64,000 bases of DNA, from assembly GCA_963735495.1 (NCBI GenBank), contig CAVTLG010000006.1, positions 248,001 through 312,000 of the forward strand, given 5' to 3'. Shown one piece after another: positions 1 to 8,910 of the stretch (the stretch's first letter is position 1; each line of letters opens with the position of its first letter). The notes under the pieces were generated by a model, which was not told where the DNA came from, did no database searches, and was given only the letters and a program-made list of their open reading frames with translations. Origin of the DNA: CAVTLG01 sp963735495. GTDB lineage: Bacteria; Chloroflexota; Ktedonobacteria; Ktedonobacterales; Ktedonobacteraceae. Both the position numbers and the translations under genes were made by a program.

Positions 1-1
1 A

Positions 2-1345
2 CAGTATGCCAGGCATGGTCACAAAGTGATTGGTTGCGATAGGAACGCCCAGATTGTTATGGGTCTGAATCATGGAATGTCTCATATCCAAGGGGAACCA
101 GAGCTTTTAGAAGCTCTTCCTCTCCTTGTACTGCAGGGATTGTTCTCAGCAACTACCCATACGACTGAAGCTGTTGAGGCAGCGAACGTTGTTGTGGTCA
201 TCGTACCTGTTTGCATTGATGCCACGCAGAAGGTAGATTTTCAGCAGATTGATGCTGCTACTGCCGCTATTGGAGCGGGGTTGCAACCAGGCACCCTGGT
301 CGTGTATGAAACAACGTTACCAGTGGGCACGACCACCTTACGTCTGCTTCCTAATCTTGAGCAGATATCCAGCCTGCATGGAGGCAATGACTTTCACCTG
401 GCGTACAGCCCAGAGCGTGTTTCATCGGGTTCTATTTTTCGTGATCTGTGTCTCTATCCCAAAGTTGTTGGAGGTATCGATGCCGCTAGTGTTGCTCATG
501 CCGCAGCATTCTATCGTGCGGTGCTTGATGCCGAAATCATTACCATGGCTTCAACAGACGAGGCGGAATATGTTAAGCTCATTGAAACAAGCTATCGAGA
601 TGTCAACATTGCGCTTGCGAATGAATACGCGTGCTATGCCGATATCCATGGACTCAACGTGCATGCCGCGATTGCCGCCGCTAATACGCAGCCCTACTCC
701 CACATTCACATGCCTGGAGTTGGCGTCGGTGGTCATTGCATTCCAGTCTACCCCTATTTTCTTTTCGCGAACTCCAATGATAAAGACACTCAGGAGGGGG
801 ATACCTGCATACTCACATTGCCGCGCTATGCCCGCCGTATCAACGATGCAATGGCAGAGTACGCCGCCCGGCGTCTTGAAGAGATTATCGGACCACTGGC
901 ACAGCAATCAGTTCTCTTGCTAGGAGTCGCCTACCGAGGAGATGTGCGCGAGATGGCATTTACAAGCGCGAAGTTGTTGCAACATGCACTCACCAATCGT
1001 GGCGCACAGGTCTACGTTGATGATCCATATTTTAGCGGGGATGAGTTACATAAGGAGGGATATAGAGTCCTTCCCCCAGATGATGAGAGCAAGATTGGAG
1101 CCATTGTTCTTCAGTGCAGTCACCGAGCCTATCAAAACTTTGACTTTAGCCGCTTCACAGGATGTAAGGTCGTGTTAGATGGGCGCTCTGTTTTGCGCCG
1201 CGAAGTGATCGAATCTCTCGGTATGGGTTACATCACGATCGGAGGAGGCAATTATGAACACATGAAGCGCAAAAGATCTGATATTGTCTCAAAAAAGGCA
1301 CCGCCAGACATCGTGGACGAAGTTTGTAAGAAGAGAGTGATTTAG
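2..1345 (+). CDS. UDP-glucose/GDP-mannose-type nucleotide-sugar dehydrogenase (5' end outside window)
   Basis: The reading frame is open from base 2, and its first residues (Q-Y-A-R-H-G-H-K-V-I-G-C-D) are the inner part of an N-terminal Rossmann fold, so the start codon lies upstream of the window. The family oxidises the C6 hydroxyl of a UDP-sugar to a carboxylate in two NAD+ steps. The catalytic cysteine is visible in GVGVGGHCIPVYP (Cys codon 737-739), the form typical of UDP-N-acetyl-mannosamine/glucosamine 6-dehydrogenases such as WecC and WbpA. The central and C-terminal UDP-binding domains are present. The next gene starts 1 nt after the stop, so the two are co-transcribed. The probable role is to supply a uronic-acid precursor for the polysaccharide made by the following genes. 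The exact substrate cannot be read from the sequence. Confidence 0.9.
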   Translation, partial: QYARHGHKVIGCDRNAQIVMGLNHGMSHIQGEPELLEALPLLVLQGLFSATTHTTEAVEAANVVVVIVPVCIDATQKVDFQQIDAATAAIGAGLQPGTLVVYETTLPVGTTTLRLLPNLEQISSLHGGNDFHLAYSPERVSSGSIFRDLCLYPKVVGGIDAASVAHAAAFYRAVLDAEIITMASTDEAEYVKLIETSYRDVNIALANEYACYADIHGLNVHAAIAAANTQPYSHIHMPGVGVGGHCIPVYPYFLFANSNDKDTQEGDTCILTLPRYARRINDAMAEYAARRLEEIIGPLAQQSVLLLGVAYRGDVREMAFTSAKLLQHALTNRGAQVYVDDPYFSGDELHKEGYRVLPPDDESKIGAIVLQCSHRAYQNFDFSRFTGCKVVLDGRSVLRREVIESLGMGYITIGGGNYEHMKRKRSDIVSKKAPPDIVDEVCKKRVI

Positions 1346-1346
1346 C

Positions 1347-2672
1347 ATGGCACATATTCTCATGGTCACGCCGTATTACCCACCCGAAAAAGCCGCCGCT
1401 GCGGTGTGTCTTAGCGAGACAGCAACCCATTTAGTACAGTTGGGACACGAAGTGACGGTGCTGACGACACGACCTAACTATCCAATAGGGATTGTTCCCC
1501 CTGAGTATCGTGGACACATTCTACAGGAAGAGCGGCGCCAGGGGGTCCGGGTCGTGCGCATATGGAGCTATACCTGTACAAATAAAGGGTTTTTCCGCCG
1601 TATTCTCGCGCAGCTTTCTTTTGGCTGTCTTGCTCCCATTTTTGGATGGAAGGCAGTAGGTCGACCGGATATAATCATAGTGGGGTCGCCCCCTCTCTTT
1701 GATGCCATTGCTGGACGTATACTGTCCACAGGCAAAAAATGTCCTTTTATTTTTGCCATTGCTGATCTATGGCCTGAGTCAGCAGTGCAATTAGGCATGC
1801 TCCGTAATCGTGCATTAATCCGGCTTGCCCAGTGGCTGGAATGGTCAACATATCGGCGAGCAGCGCTGATATGCGCTGTCACAGAAGGTATTTATACAGA
1901 GATCATCAGGCAAGGTCTCCCTCCAGAGAAAGTTTTTCTCTTACCAAACGGAGTGAATACAAGCACATTCAGACCACTACCGCAGGCGCAAGCTCGTCTT
2001 GCGCTTGGCTGGGATGATCGGTTTACCGCACTCTATGCTGGTACACATGGACTGGCACAAGGCCTGACTACGTTGCTCGATGTTGCAGAGCGCTTGCTCA
2101 ATTGGACTGATATACGCTTTGTATTCGTCGGCGATGGAGCGGAGAAGAAAGATCTGGTCGAACAGGCCAAACAGCGCAATCTCACCAATGTGCTCTTTCT
2201 TGAGCCACAACCCCATGAGCAGATACCACTGTTGCTCGCTGGTGCTGATGTGTGCGTCGTACCTCTCAGAAAATTACCGTTGTTTGAGGGTGCGATCCCT
2301 TCAAAGATATACGAGGCAATGGCTTGTGCACGCCCCATTGTGTTGAGTGCCGCAGGGGAGGCTCGCTGGCTCGCGGAGCAGCAAGCGGGAGCAGCCATCG
2401 CAGTAGCACCAGAGAACAGTGAAGAACTGGCATCCGCGATCCTTGAACTCTATGAACACCCGCAGAAAGCTCAAGTCTTAGGACAACGGGGACGCGCCTT
2501 CGTAGAGGAGCACTTTGACTGGAAACAATTAGTAGCCAAACTCGATAGACGCATCAATGGGCTCTTGAAGAAGAACGAGGTTCTAGGTATGCCATCAGAG
2601 CAGAACCAATCTGGTGACCGATTATGGGAACCTGTGCAGCCTGTAGCCCAGGCGAGGGAACGTCAGAGATAG
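1347..2672 (+). CDS. GT4 family glycosyltransferase (WbuB/WcaI-like)
   Basis: A retaining GT-B glycosyltransferase of 441 residues. The N-terminus ILMVTPYYPPEKAAAAVCLS and the following ELxxxGHEVTVLT strand are typical of WbuB/WcaI-like GT4 enzymes, which add a sugar to a lipid-linked intermediate at the inner membrane face. The C-terminal donor-binding domain contains a P-S-K-I-Y-E-A-M-A-C motif with the E-x7-E type glutamate. The start ATG lies 1 nt after the preceding stop, so translation is probably coupled. The last 35 residues are polar and poorly conserved in appearance. The acceptor and donor sugars are unknown. Its position between the dehydrogenase and the initiating transferase places it in the same assembly pathway. 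Confidence 0.9.
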   Translation: MAHILMVTPYYPPEKAAAAVCLSETATHLVQLGHEVTVLTTRPNYPIGIVPPEYRGHILQEERRQGVRVVRIWSYTCTNKGFFRRILAQLSFGCLAPIFGWKAVGRPDIIIVGSPPLFDAIAGRILSTGKKCPFIFAIADLWPESAVQLGMLRNRALIRLAQWLEWSTYRRAALICAVTEGIYTEIIRQGLPPEKVFLLPNGVNTSTFRPLPQAQARLALGWDDRFTALYAGTHGLAQGLTTLLDVAERLLNWTDIRFVFVGDGAEKKDLVEQAKQRNLTNVLFLEPQPHEQIPLLLAGADVCVVPLRKLPLFEGAIPSKIYEAMACARPIVLSAAGEARWLAEQQAGAAIAVAPENSEELASAILELYEHPQKAQVLGQRGRAFVEEHFDWKQLVAKLDRRINGLLKKNEVLGMPSEQNQSGDRLWEPVQPVAQARERQR

Positions 2673-2696
2673 GAGAAAGAAAGGAGACCGGCTTGT

Positions 2697-3464
2697 ATGC
2701 AACCGAAGTTGAAGCAGATTGTCGTCACAAGCATACCTACAAATGATCTTGAAGTGCAACACAAACACAGCAAACCTGGGGGGACACAAGCCGCGCCGGC
2801 AAAAGGTCAGTCCTGTCCGAGTGTCACCCAACCAGAAGAAATCAGCGCGATATTCCCTATGGAACAGGCAATATCCCTATTTTATCCATGGTGGTGTATG
2901 GTGATCAATCTGGTTTTCGGGGTCTTCGGCCTGGCACTATTCCTCTTGATCTTGCCCCTTGTGGCATTCCTGATTTATTGTGACTCTCCTGGTCCTATTT
3001 TTTACACGCAGAAGCGCATGGGATACAAGGGTACGATATTCCGCATCTACAAATTTCGCTCGATGCATGTTGAAGCAAGAAAGAACACCGCTTGTACTCG
3101 CACGACCCAGGGTGATCCAAGAGTGACCCGCATAGGGCGTTTGCTGCGGATCACGCATCTTGATGAGCTACCGCAGATAGTAAACATTCTTTTAGGTGAT
3201 ATGAATATCATTGGGCCACGACCTGAACAACCGGAAGTGGTCGCTATGTTAGAGCAGATAATTCCATGGTACCGAACACGCTTGTGTGTCAAACCTGGGA
3301 TTACCGGTTGGGCACAAGTCATGTATTGTTATACTGATACCGTACAGAGTGACGCGATTAAGTTGGAGTACGATATGTACTATATAGCTCATCGCTCACT
3401 GATCCTGGATTTACGCATTCTTTGCAAAACAGTCGTTGAGGTCCTGTGTGGTCATGGGAGATAG
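2697..3464 (+). CDS. Polyprenyl-phosphate sugar-1-phosphate transferase (initiating transferase)
   Basis: A 255-residue member of the bacterial sugar transferase family (WbaP/PglC fold). It transfers a sugar-1-phosphate from a UDP-sugar to undecaprenyl phosphate, the first membrane step of exopolysaccharide synthesis. It has a variable N-terminal tail of about 60 residues, one hydrophobic segment (about 63-90), and then the conserved catalytic block FRIYKFRSM, LDELPQIVNILLGDMNIIGPRPE and the KPGITGWAQV motif. It lacks the multi-spanning N-terminal region of WbaP and so is the short PglC/EpsL-type form. A strong AAAGGAGA ribosome site precedes the ATG. It lies 24 nt after the GT4 gene and is clearly in the same operon. 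Confidence 0.92.
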   Translation: MQPKLKQIVVTSIPTNDLEVQHKHSKPGGTQAAPAKGQSCPSVTQPEEISAIFPMEQAISLFYPWWCMVINLVFGVFGLALFLLILPLVAFLIYCDSPGPIFYTQKRMGYKGTIFRIYKFRSMHVEARKNTACTRTTQGDPRVTRIGRLLRITHLDELPQIVNILLGDMNIIGPRPEQPEVVAMLEQIIPWYRTRLCVKPGITGWAQVMYCYTDTVQSDAIKLEYDMYYIAHRSLILDLRILCKTVVEVLCGHGR

Positions 3465-3548
3465 CTGGTCAGACCTGACCTTCGGCCAAAAACACCTCAG
3501 TACAACATGATGTTTGTTGAGTACAATAGAGAAGTGGAGGAATGAATA

Positions 3549-5354
3549 ATGACGCTTGAGAACTATTGGTCCCTACTGCTCAAGCAGTGGAAAATGCTGG
3601 TGGGTTGCGTTGTCATTGTTGGCCTGGGTGCATACGTAGGAAGTAGGTGTATGACACCGGTCTATCAATCTAGCGTACTCATGCGGATTACGATTGCTGC
3701 GACGAGTAATTCTACCGATATTAACAACCTTCTTGCGAGTGATCAGCTTGTGCAAACCGAATCCCAACTGGCCATGAGCAGTCCGGTCATCAGTGATGTC
3801 GTCTCACGTTTTCCAGGCATGACAGTTGATCAACTGACAAAGGCAACAACGAGTTCCTATAAATTAAATACCCAGTTATTTGAAATCGATGTGGTAAACG
3901 TTAGCCCGAAAAGAGCAGCCGCACTCGCAAACGATATCGCAAACACATTGATCAAACAGCAGAGCAAAGAGAACCAGCTCGATAACAATCGTTCCCAACA
4001 GCAGTTGCAACAAGCAGTAGACGCTGCTCGTCGAAATGTGGATGCGACGCAGAAAAGCATGAATGATATTCAGTTGCGTATAGCAACTCTGGTTGTCTCT
4101 CAAGGATCAGTCGGCCAGATTGATGCGTTGGAAGCTCAGATGTCCAGTCTAGGAAGTCAACTCAACAGTCAGCAGGAATACTATAATCAATGGCAGACGA
4201 GCCTGACGCAACTCAAGCTAACAGAAGCACAAAATAGCAGCTTCCTGCGTATCGCACAGCCCGCCCAACCTGCGATAAACCCGGTGCGGCCACAGATACT
4301 GCTCAATACTGGATTGGGCAGTATTGCAGGCTTGTTTCTTGGTTTCGTGGTGGCAGTGCTTCTTGAGCAGCTAGATACACGCATACGTACAGCAGAAGAT
4401 ATTAATCAATTACTGAATTATCCAACTCTAAGTACTATATGGTATGCAAATGGATCAAAAAATGATGAAGGGACTATTATTAATTTTGGAAGAAAAAATA
4501 TTAATTCCGAGTCATATCGTATTTTAAGGACAAATATAGGCTTTGCTGCGGTAGATAAGCCTATACGCTCATTGGTTGTGACGAGTGCTATGCCCAATGA
4601 TGGAAAAAGTACAATTGCTACCAATCTTGCTATCTTTATGGCTGGAGCCGGGAAGAATACCCTCCTCATCGATGCGGATTTGCATCGCCCAGCGATCCAT
4701 ACGAAGCTCCTCATTCATGAAGACACAAAAGGACTGAGCGATGCTATTGTGGCCTGTTCTCAAGATCAATCCTTGGCGTCGCTACCAGCAACATCTGAGA
4801 TGATGGACCGTTTTCTTGAGTCTTTTATACACTCGGTCGATAGTGCGAATTTACACGTGATGCCTGCGGGATCATTACCCCCTAATCCCGCGGAATTACT
4901 TGACTCAATCGCAATGAGCAACTTGCTCACTATTATCATGAAGAGCAAGTTTGACATCATCATTTTTGATACACCTCCTCTGCTGGGATTAGCAGATACC
5001 AGAAGCCTTACATCAAAAGTGGATGGTACGGTGGTTGTCGCCGATGTCACTCGTGCCACCAGAAAAAATATGCAACAAGTCAAAAGCTTGCTGACACAAT
5101 CAGGGACACGTATTCTTGGTTTTGTTGTCAACAAGCAGCATCGCGTGCACAGAGAAGTGCCTTATTACTATTATGATCAGGAGCAGGAGCAGAAATCGAG
5201 CACGGACACGCTACAGCCCTTACCGCACAAGTCAGTATCTTCTCTCGTTTCTGCTCATGCATCACGACTTCCCGTTAGAACTGAAGGAACAAAGACAGCA
5301 AAACGACGCCGCATTTGTGAGGTTGGAAGTGAAAGAGAAGAAAAACAGCGTTAA
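3549..5354 (+). CDS. Wzz-type chain-length regulator fused to BY-kinase (tyrosine autokinase)
   Basis: A 601-residue protein joining a Wzz co-polymerase domain to a cytoplasmic bacterial tyrosine kinase. A first membrane segment is near residues 15-32, a coiled-coil periplasmic part lies around 130-230, and a second membrane segment at about 252-275 follows the Pro-rich P-A-Q-P-A-I-N-P-V-R-P motif. The kinase has Walker A (SAMPNDGKSTIATNLA, about 345-360), Walker A' (LLIDADLHRP, about 371) and Walker B (FDIIIFDTPP, about 467). A C-terminal Y-Y-Y-Y cluster (about 537-541) is the expected autophosphorylation site. Such proteins set polymer length and couple polymerisation to export. The start follows a GTGGAGGA site. 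The 3' end overlaps the next gene. Confidence 0.93.
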   Translation: MTLENYWSLLLKQWKMLVGCVVIVGLGAYVGSRCMTPVYQSSVLMRITIAATSNSTDINNLLASDQLVQTESQLAMSSPVISDVVSRFPGMTVDQLTKATTSSYKLNTQLFEIDVVNVSPKRAAALANDIANTLIKQQSKENQLDNNRSQQQLQQAVDAARRNVDATQKSMNDIQLRIATLVVSQGSVGQIDALEAQMSSLGSQLNSQQEYYNQWQTSLTQLKLTEAQNSSFLRIAQPAQPAINPVRPQILLNTGLGSIAGLFLGFVVAVLLEQLDTRIRTAEDINQLLNYPTLSTIWYANGSKNDEGTIINFGRKNINSESYRILRTNIGFAAVDKPIRSLVVTSAMPNDGKSTIATNLAIFMAGAGKNTLLIDADLHRPAIHTKLLIHEDTKGLSDAIVACSQDQSLASLPATSEMMDRFLESFIHSVDSANLHVMPAGSLPPNPAELLDSIAMSNLLTIIMKSKFDIIIFDTPPLLGLADTRSLTSKVDGTVVVADVTRATRKNMQQVKSLLTQSGTRILGFVVNKQHRVHREVPYYYYDQEQEQKSSTDTLQPLPHKSVSSLVSAHASRLPVRTEGTKTAKRRRICEVGSEREEKQR

Positions 5355-7267
5355 AATAAGAAAGATTTGGCTTATCAGGATGCTTCTCCTTATGGTATGT
5401 CTCTCTACAGTGGTAGGTCTGGGAAGTGGGATAAGCATTGCGAGCTACCGGAGTAACCTCCCTATTGCACAGGATGGAATACGACATTTGCTCAAAGCCA
5501 AGACGTTCTTAGTCGTGTTATTAAAACGTCCTTTTGATCTATCCAGTGTAGTCGGAGCACAACAAGAGTTCTCAGCCGCTTTGAGCGATTTTAACGATGT
5601 AGAGAATACGCTCCAATTTGTGCCTGGCGTTGCAGCATTCTTGCCAGTTTACGGAAACAAGGTTCATGCCGCTCTTCACCTTGTTCCGCTGGTGAGGGAG
5701 CTTTCCCACGCGGGGCTGGTAAGTTGTGATGTTCTGAGGTTGCTCATGACGCATCTGCATAGCTCGCTCGGTGGTCAATCCCAGGGCATGACTAGAACAG
5801 ATTTCACCTTCATCAGGCAGCGTCTTCAGGAAGTGCAGGTCTCTCTTAACAACACTATGAATGAAAGGGATCAATTAACCCCTGTGGATCTGCAATTTGA
5901 TTCGCACCTCGGTGCGCTCGTGGATGTCCTGCATAAAGACCTTCCTGTGCTCCAGATGTGGGTGGATAGTATTGTAAAGGCGCTGCCAGCAGTGCCAACG
6001 CTCCTGGGTATCGAGACGTCAGCCAATTATCTACTGGAAGTGCTTGACTCAACAGAGCTACGACCAGGTGGTGGTTTCATCGGAAATTATGGCATCGTCA
6101 CATTCACAGGGGGGCAGTTAGCTGCTGCATCCATTACTGATACGAACTTGCTGGACCATACCTTTAGCGCAGCAGGTTTTCGTACTCCATTCCCAGCTGC
6201 CTATCGTTGGTTTCATCTCGCGCGAGGAAATTGGGGATTGCGAGACTCAAATCTCGATGCTGATTTCCCAACAGCTGCCAGATACGCCGAGTCGCTCTAC
6301 ACTCGCGAAGGGGGCAATATACCGCTTCGGGGAGTGGTTGCGATTACTCCCATGTTTATTCAGCATGTGCTCACTATCACTGGACCTATCTATCTTCCTG
6401 AGTATCATGAAACAATAGATGCGCACAATCTCATTGAACGCATTAATTACCATCAGTTGGGGCCAGGGACGGAAGGGCCAGATACGGTGGCCTCCCCTGA
6501 CGGATATTCTTCACTGCGGAAACACTTTACGGCATTATTAGCAGAACATTTTCTTGCCCGTATGCGCCAACTAACAGCAGCAAATATGGCCAAATTTCTG
6601 CTGATGGTTGTCGATGGGATACGCACAAAAGACGTACAGATCTATTTGAATGATCCTCGCGTAGAAACGTTGCTCCACCAAGATCATCTCGATGCAGCGA
6701 TTCAAGCAGCACCAGGTGATGGCATCTTCGTCGTCGACGCAAATGTTTCAGGTAATAAAGCAAATAGCGTGCTTGTAAATACATTGGCTGATACGGTGAC
6801 TATTGATGCGGCAGGCGATGCTACCCACCTGACTCAGATTCTGCTACTCCTGGACGATTCCAGAGCAGTACGGTCCTCCGCTCTATCGCGATTATGTGCG
6901 TGTTTATGTTCCTCAAGGCAGCATGCTGCTAGCTCAAGATGGATGGGAACCGCAAAGCAGCAGCAATAAATTTGGTCACGAGGTATGGGCTGGTATCTTT
7001 CTGCTTCCTTATGGCCAAACTCGCACGATCACTCTTACCTGGCGTGTGTCCCACATAGCTACCCACGATCAGCATGGTTGGCATTATCAAGATACGGTCC
7101 AAAGACAAGCAGGAACAGTATGGACATTCAATGTGCATGTGACGTTGCCATCATGTACCGCGCAAGTGAACAAAGTCGTAGGGATGAAAATGCCAGGCAA
7201 ACAGCTTGCAATGGCTAACCAGTTGTTGACAGAGGATACAGATATGGAACTTGACTACATATGCTAA
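5257..7267 (+). pseudogene. DUF4012 domain protein, interrupted by one frameshift
   Basis: A membrane-anchored extracellular protein of the DUF4012 family, often found in exopolysaccharide clusters and of unknown biochemical role. A short basic cytoplasmic tail precedes one membrane helix (LLLMVCLSTVVGLGSGISIA). The family core is visible as NYLLEVLDSTELRPGGGFIG. The first frame runs to 6969, but from about 6860 the homologous sequence continues in another frame as P-E-Q-Y-G-P-P-L-Y-R-D-Y-V-R-V-Y-V-P and ends at 7267. A single extra base near 6855-6862 explains this: 5257-7267 is 2011 nt, that is 670 codons plus 1. The gene overlaps the kinase gene by 98 nt if the ATG at 5257 is used. An ATG at 5381 is an alternative start. 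The shift may be real or a sequence error. Confidence 0.8.
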
Positions 7268-7287
7268 TGGAAGGAGGAGTCATAGGC

Positions 7288-7344
7288 ATGATGTTCAAGA
7301 ATTCACGAGTGTTGTGTTGCTTGGTTAGGCTCTTTATCCTGTAA
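7288..7344 (+). CDS. Possible 18-residue leader-like peptide
   Basis: A very short frame (ATG-ATG at 7288/7291) is preceded by an excellent AAGGAGGAG ribosome site 8 nt upstream and ends 35 nt before the next gene. Its translation is unremarkable (M-M-F-K-N-S-R-V-L-C-C-L-V-R). It could be a coupling peptide for the polymerase gene or an accident. There is no homology evidence. Confidence 0.2.
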   Translation: MMFKNSRVLCCLVRLFIL

Positions 7345-7379
7345 CTAATAAGGAATTATCATTTGGGAGTAGTATCATA

Positions 7380-8828
7380 ATGATGAAGACGAACGCGTGG
7401 AATCCAGGTCACAGAAGTGATAATAATGGTAGTCTTTTCAGCTTTTGGCATTTTCTCTCCTTTGCCGCCTTGATTACAGCATGCCTAGGAGGTATCGGAT
7501 GGGGACTACTATCTGGGGGTATACTTGGAAATATCGGGTTGTATGTAATGGTTAGCATTATTGGTACTGCAGTGATGATAATCATGCTCATTCTTAAACA
7601 GGATGAATTGGCTATAACTGCAGTTGTTGCAGTTCATCTTTATGTTGACTGGTACTTAGGGTTAGGTTTTGTTGCACTGATAATGATGCTTCTGTTACTG
7701 ATATTTTATTATATGTTTCGAACTTCTCACATTTTTTTGGAAAATCGAAATACCTTGTGGATATGGTTTTTACTTCTCCTAATGGCCGTTATTCCAGCGA
7801 CACGGGGCATTAATCTGCTAGACGAGGCTTACTATTATGCTAATGTGATTCTCGGAGCCTTTATGATGTTCAGCCTGGGCACAGTTATAGGATGTAATGA
7901 TATACATATTATAAAACTTTTCAATTTATTATCTTTGTTTGCTGTGCTTATTGCCATCATTGTTATGATCCAGACTACTACTGGAGATCTCTTGTTTGGA
8001 TCAACAAGATATGATGCATATTTTGCACAGATTGGTGGTTACTATGCATTAAGTAGTGACACATCTGTACAACGTATTGGGGGTTTTTTTATAAACCCTA
8101 ATTCTGGCGGTGGATTTTTCGCTATGATGCTTTTGATCCCTCTGGGACTTTTTTGGGAAAGTTCCACATGGCGGGGAAAACTCCTCTACTTTAGCGAAAT
8201 CTTTATTTTGTTGCCCGCTTTGATCTTCTCTTTTAGTACAGAATCTTGGTTATCACTTTGTGTGGGTGTAGTTGTCTTTCTCATATTTATTGGACGAACC
8301 AATTATCGCTTATTTTTTCTTTTCATCATCGTTAGCGTTGCCATCATTATAGTAACAGTTTTTCCTTCTCAAATTGTTCTTCAACTGCAGCATGCTGAAG
8401 ATCCTAGTGAACTGCCATTGCGTTCTGGCGCATGGCAGACTGGTATACAAGTCATTCGAGCCTTCCCATTGTTTGGACTAGGGCTCGGTCGCTATGTTTA
8501 CTTTGTGCGAGCTGAGCCATACCGCGCGATCACGCAGTACAGCCCCTTAGACCATCCACATAATGCGTTTCTGGAATTAGCTGCTTTGGGCGGGCTACCA
8601 GTTGCGATTATGTTTACATTCCTCCTTCTGCTGACATTTCGGCTCGCATTGCATAACTGGTTTCGGTCTAGTGTAAAGGTTCGTCCACTTATTGCAAGCG
8701 GTGTCGCTTCTGCTGTAGCTTTGACTATCTTTAGCTTGAGTGACGCAGGATGGACATGTGCTCCTTTGTTGGCTGTGGGATGGCTACTTCTCGGTGCTGT
8801 TTCTATGCCTATTAAGAGCAAAAGCTAG
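7380..8828 (+). CDS. O-antigen ligase/polymerase family membrane protein (Wzy_C)
   Basis: A 482-residue polytopic protein with about 11-12 predicted membrane helices. The large loop and the signature HPHNAFLELAALGGLPVAI near residue 390 match the Wzy_C (O-antigen ligase/polymerase) family, which polymerises lipid-linked repeat units or ligates the polymer on the outer face of the membrane. Its location between Wzz and Wzx functions supports the polymerase role. It starts at the first of two adjacent ATGs. The AT content rises sharply in the 80 nt after it. Confidence 0.88.
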   Translation: MMKTNAWNPGHRSDNNGSLFSFWHFLSFAALITACLGGIGWGLLSGGILGNIGLYVMVSIIGTAVMIIMLILKQDELAITAVVAVHLYVDWYLGLGFVALIMMLLLLIFYYMFRTSHIFLENRNTLWIWFLLLLMAVIPATRGINLLDEAYYYANVILGAFMMFSLGTVIGCNDIHIIKLFNLLSLFAVLIAIIVMIQTTTGDLLFGSTRYDAYFAQIGGYYALSSDTSVQRIGGFFINPNSGGGFFAMMLLIPLGLFWESSTWRGKLLYFSEIFILLPALIFSFSTESWLSLCVGVVVFLIFIGRTNYRLFFLFIIVSVAIIIVTVFPSQIVLQLQHAEDPSELPLRSGAWQTGIQVIRAFPLFGLGLGRYVYFVRAEPYRAITQYSPLDHPHNAFLELAALGGLPVAIMFTFLLLLTFRLALHNWFRSSVKVRPLIASGVASAVALTIFSLSDAGWTCAPLLAVGWLLLGAVSMPIKSKS

Positions 8829-8910
8829 TTAAAGAGATGTATAGATTTTGTGAAGTATGTAATATAAAAAGAATATTTTGAGATAAATAAGCATAAAGAG
8901 AATAAAAAGC

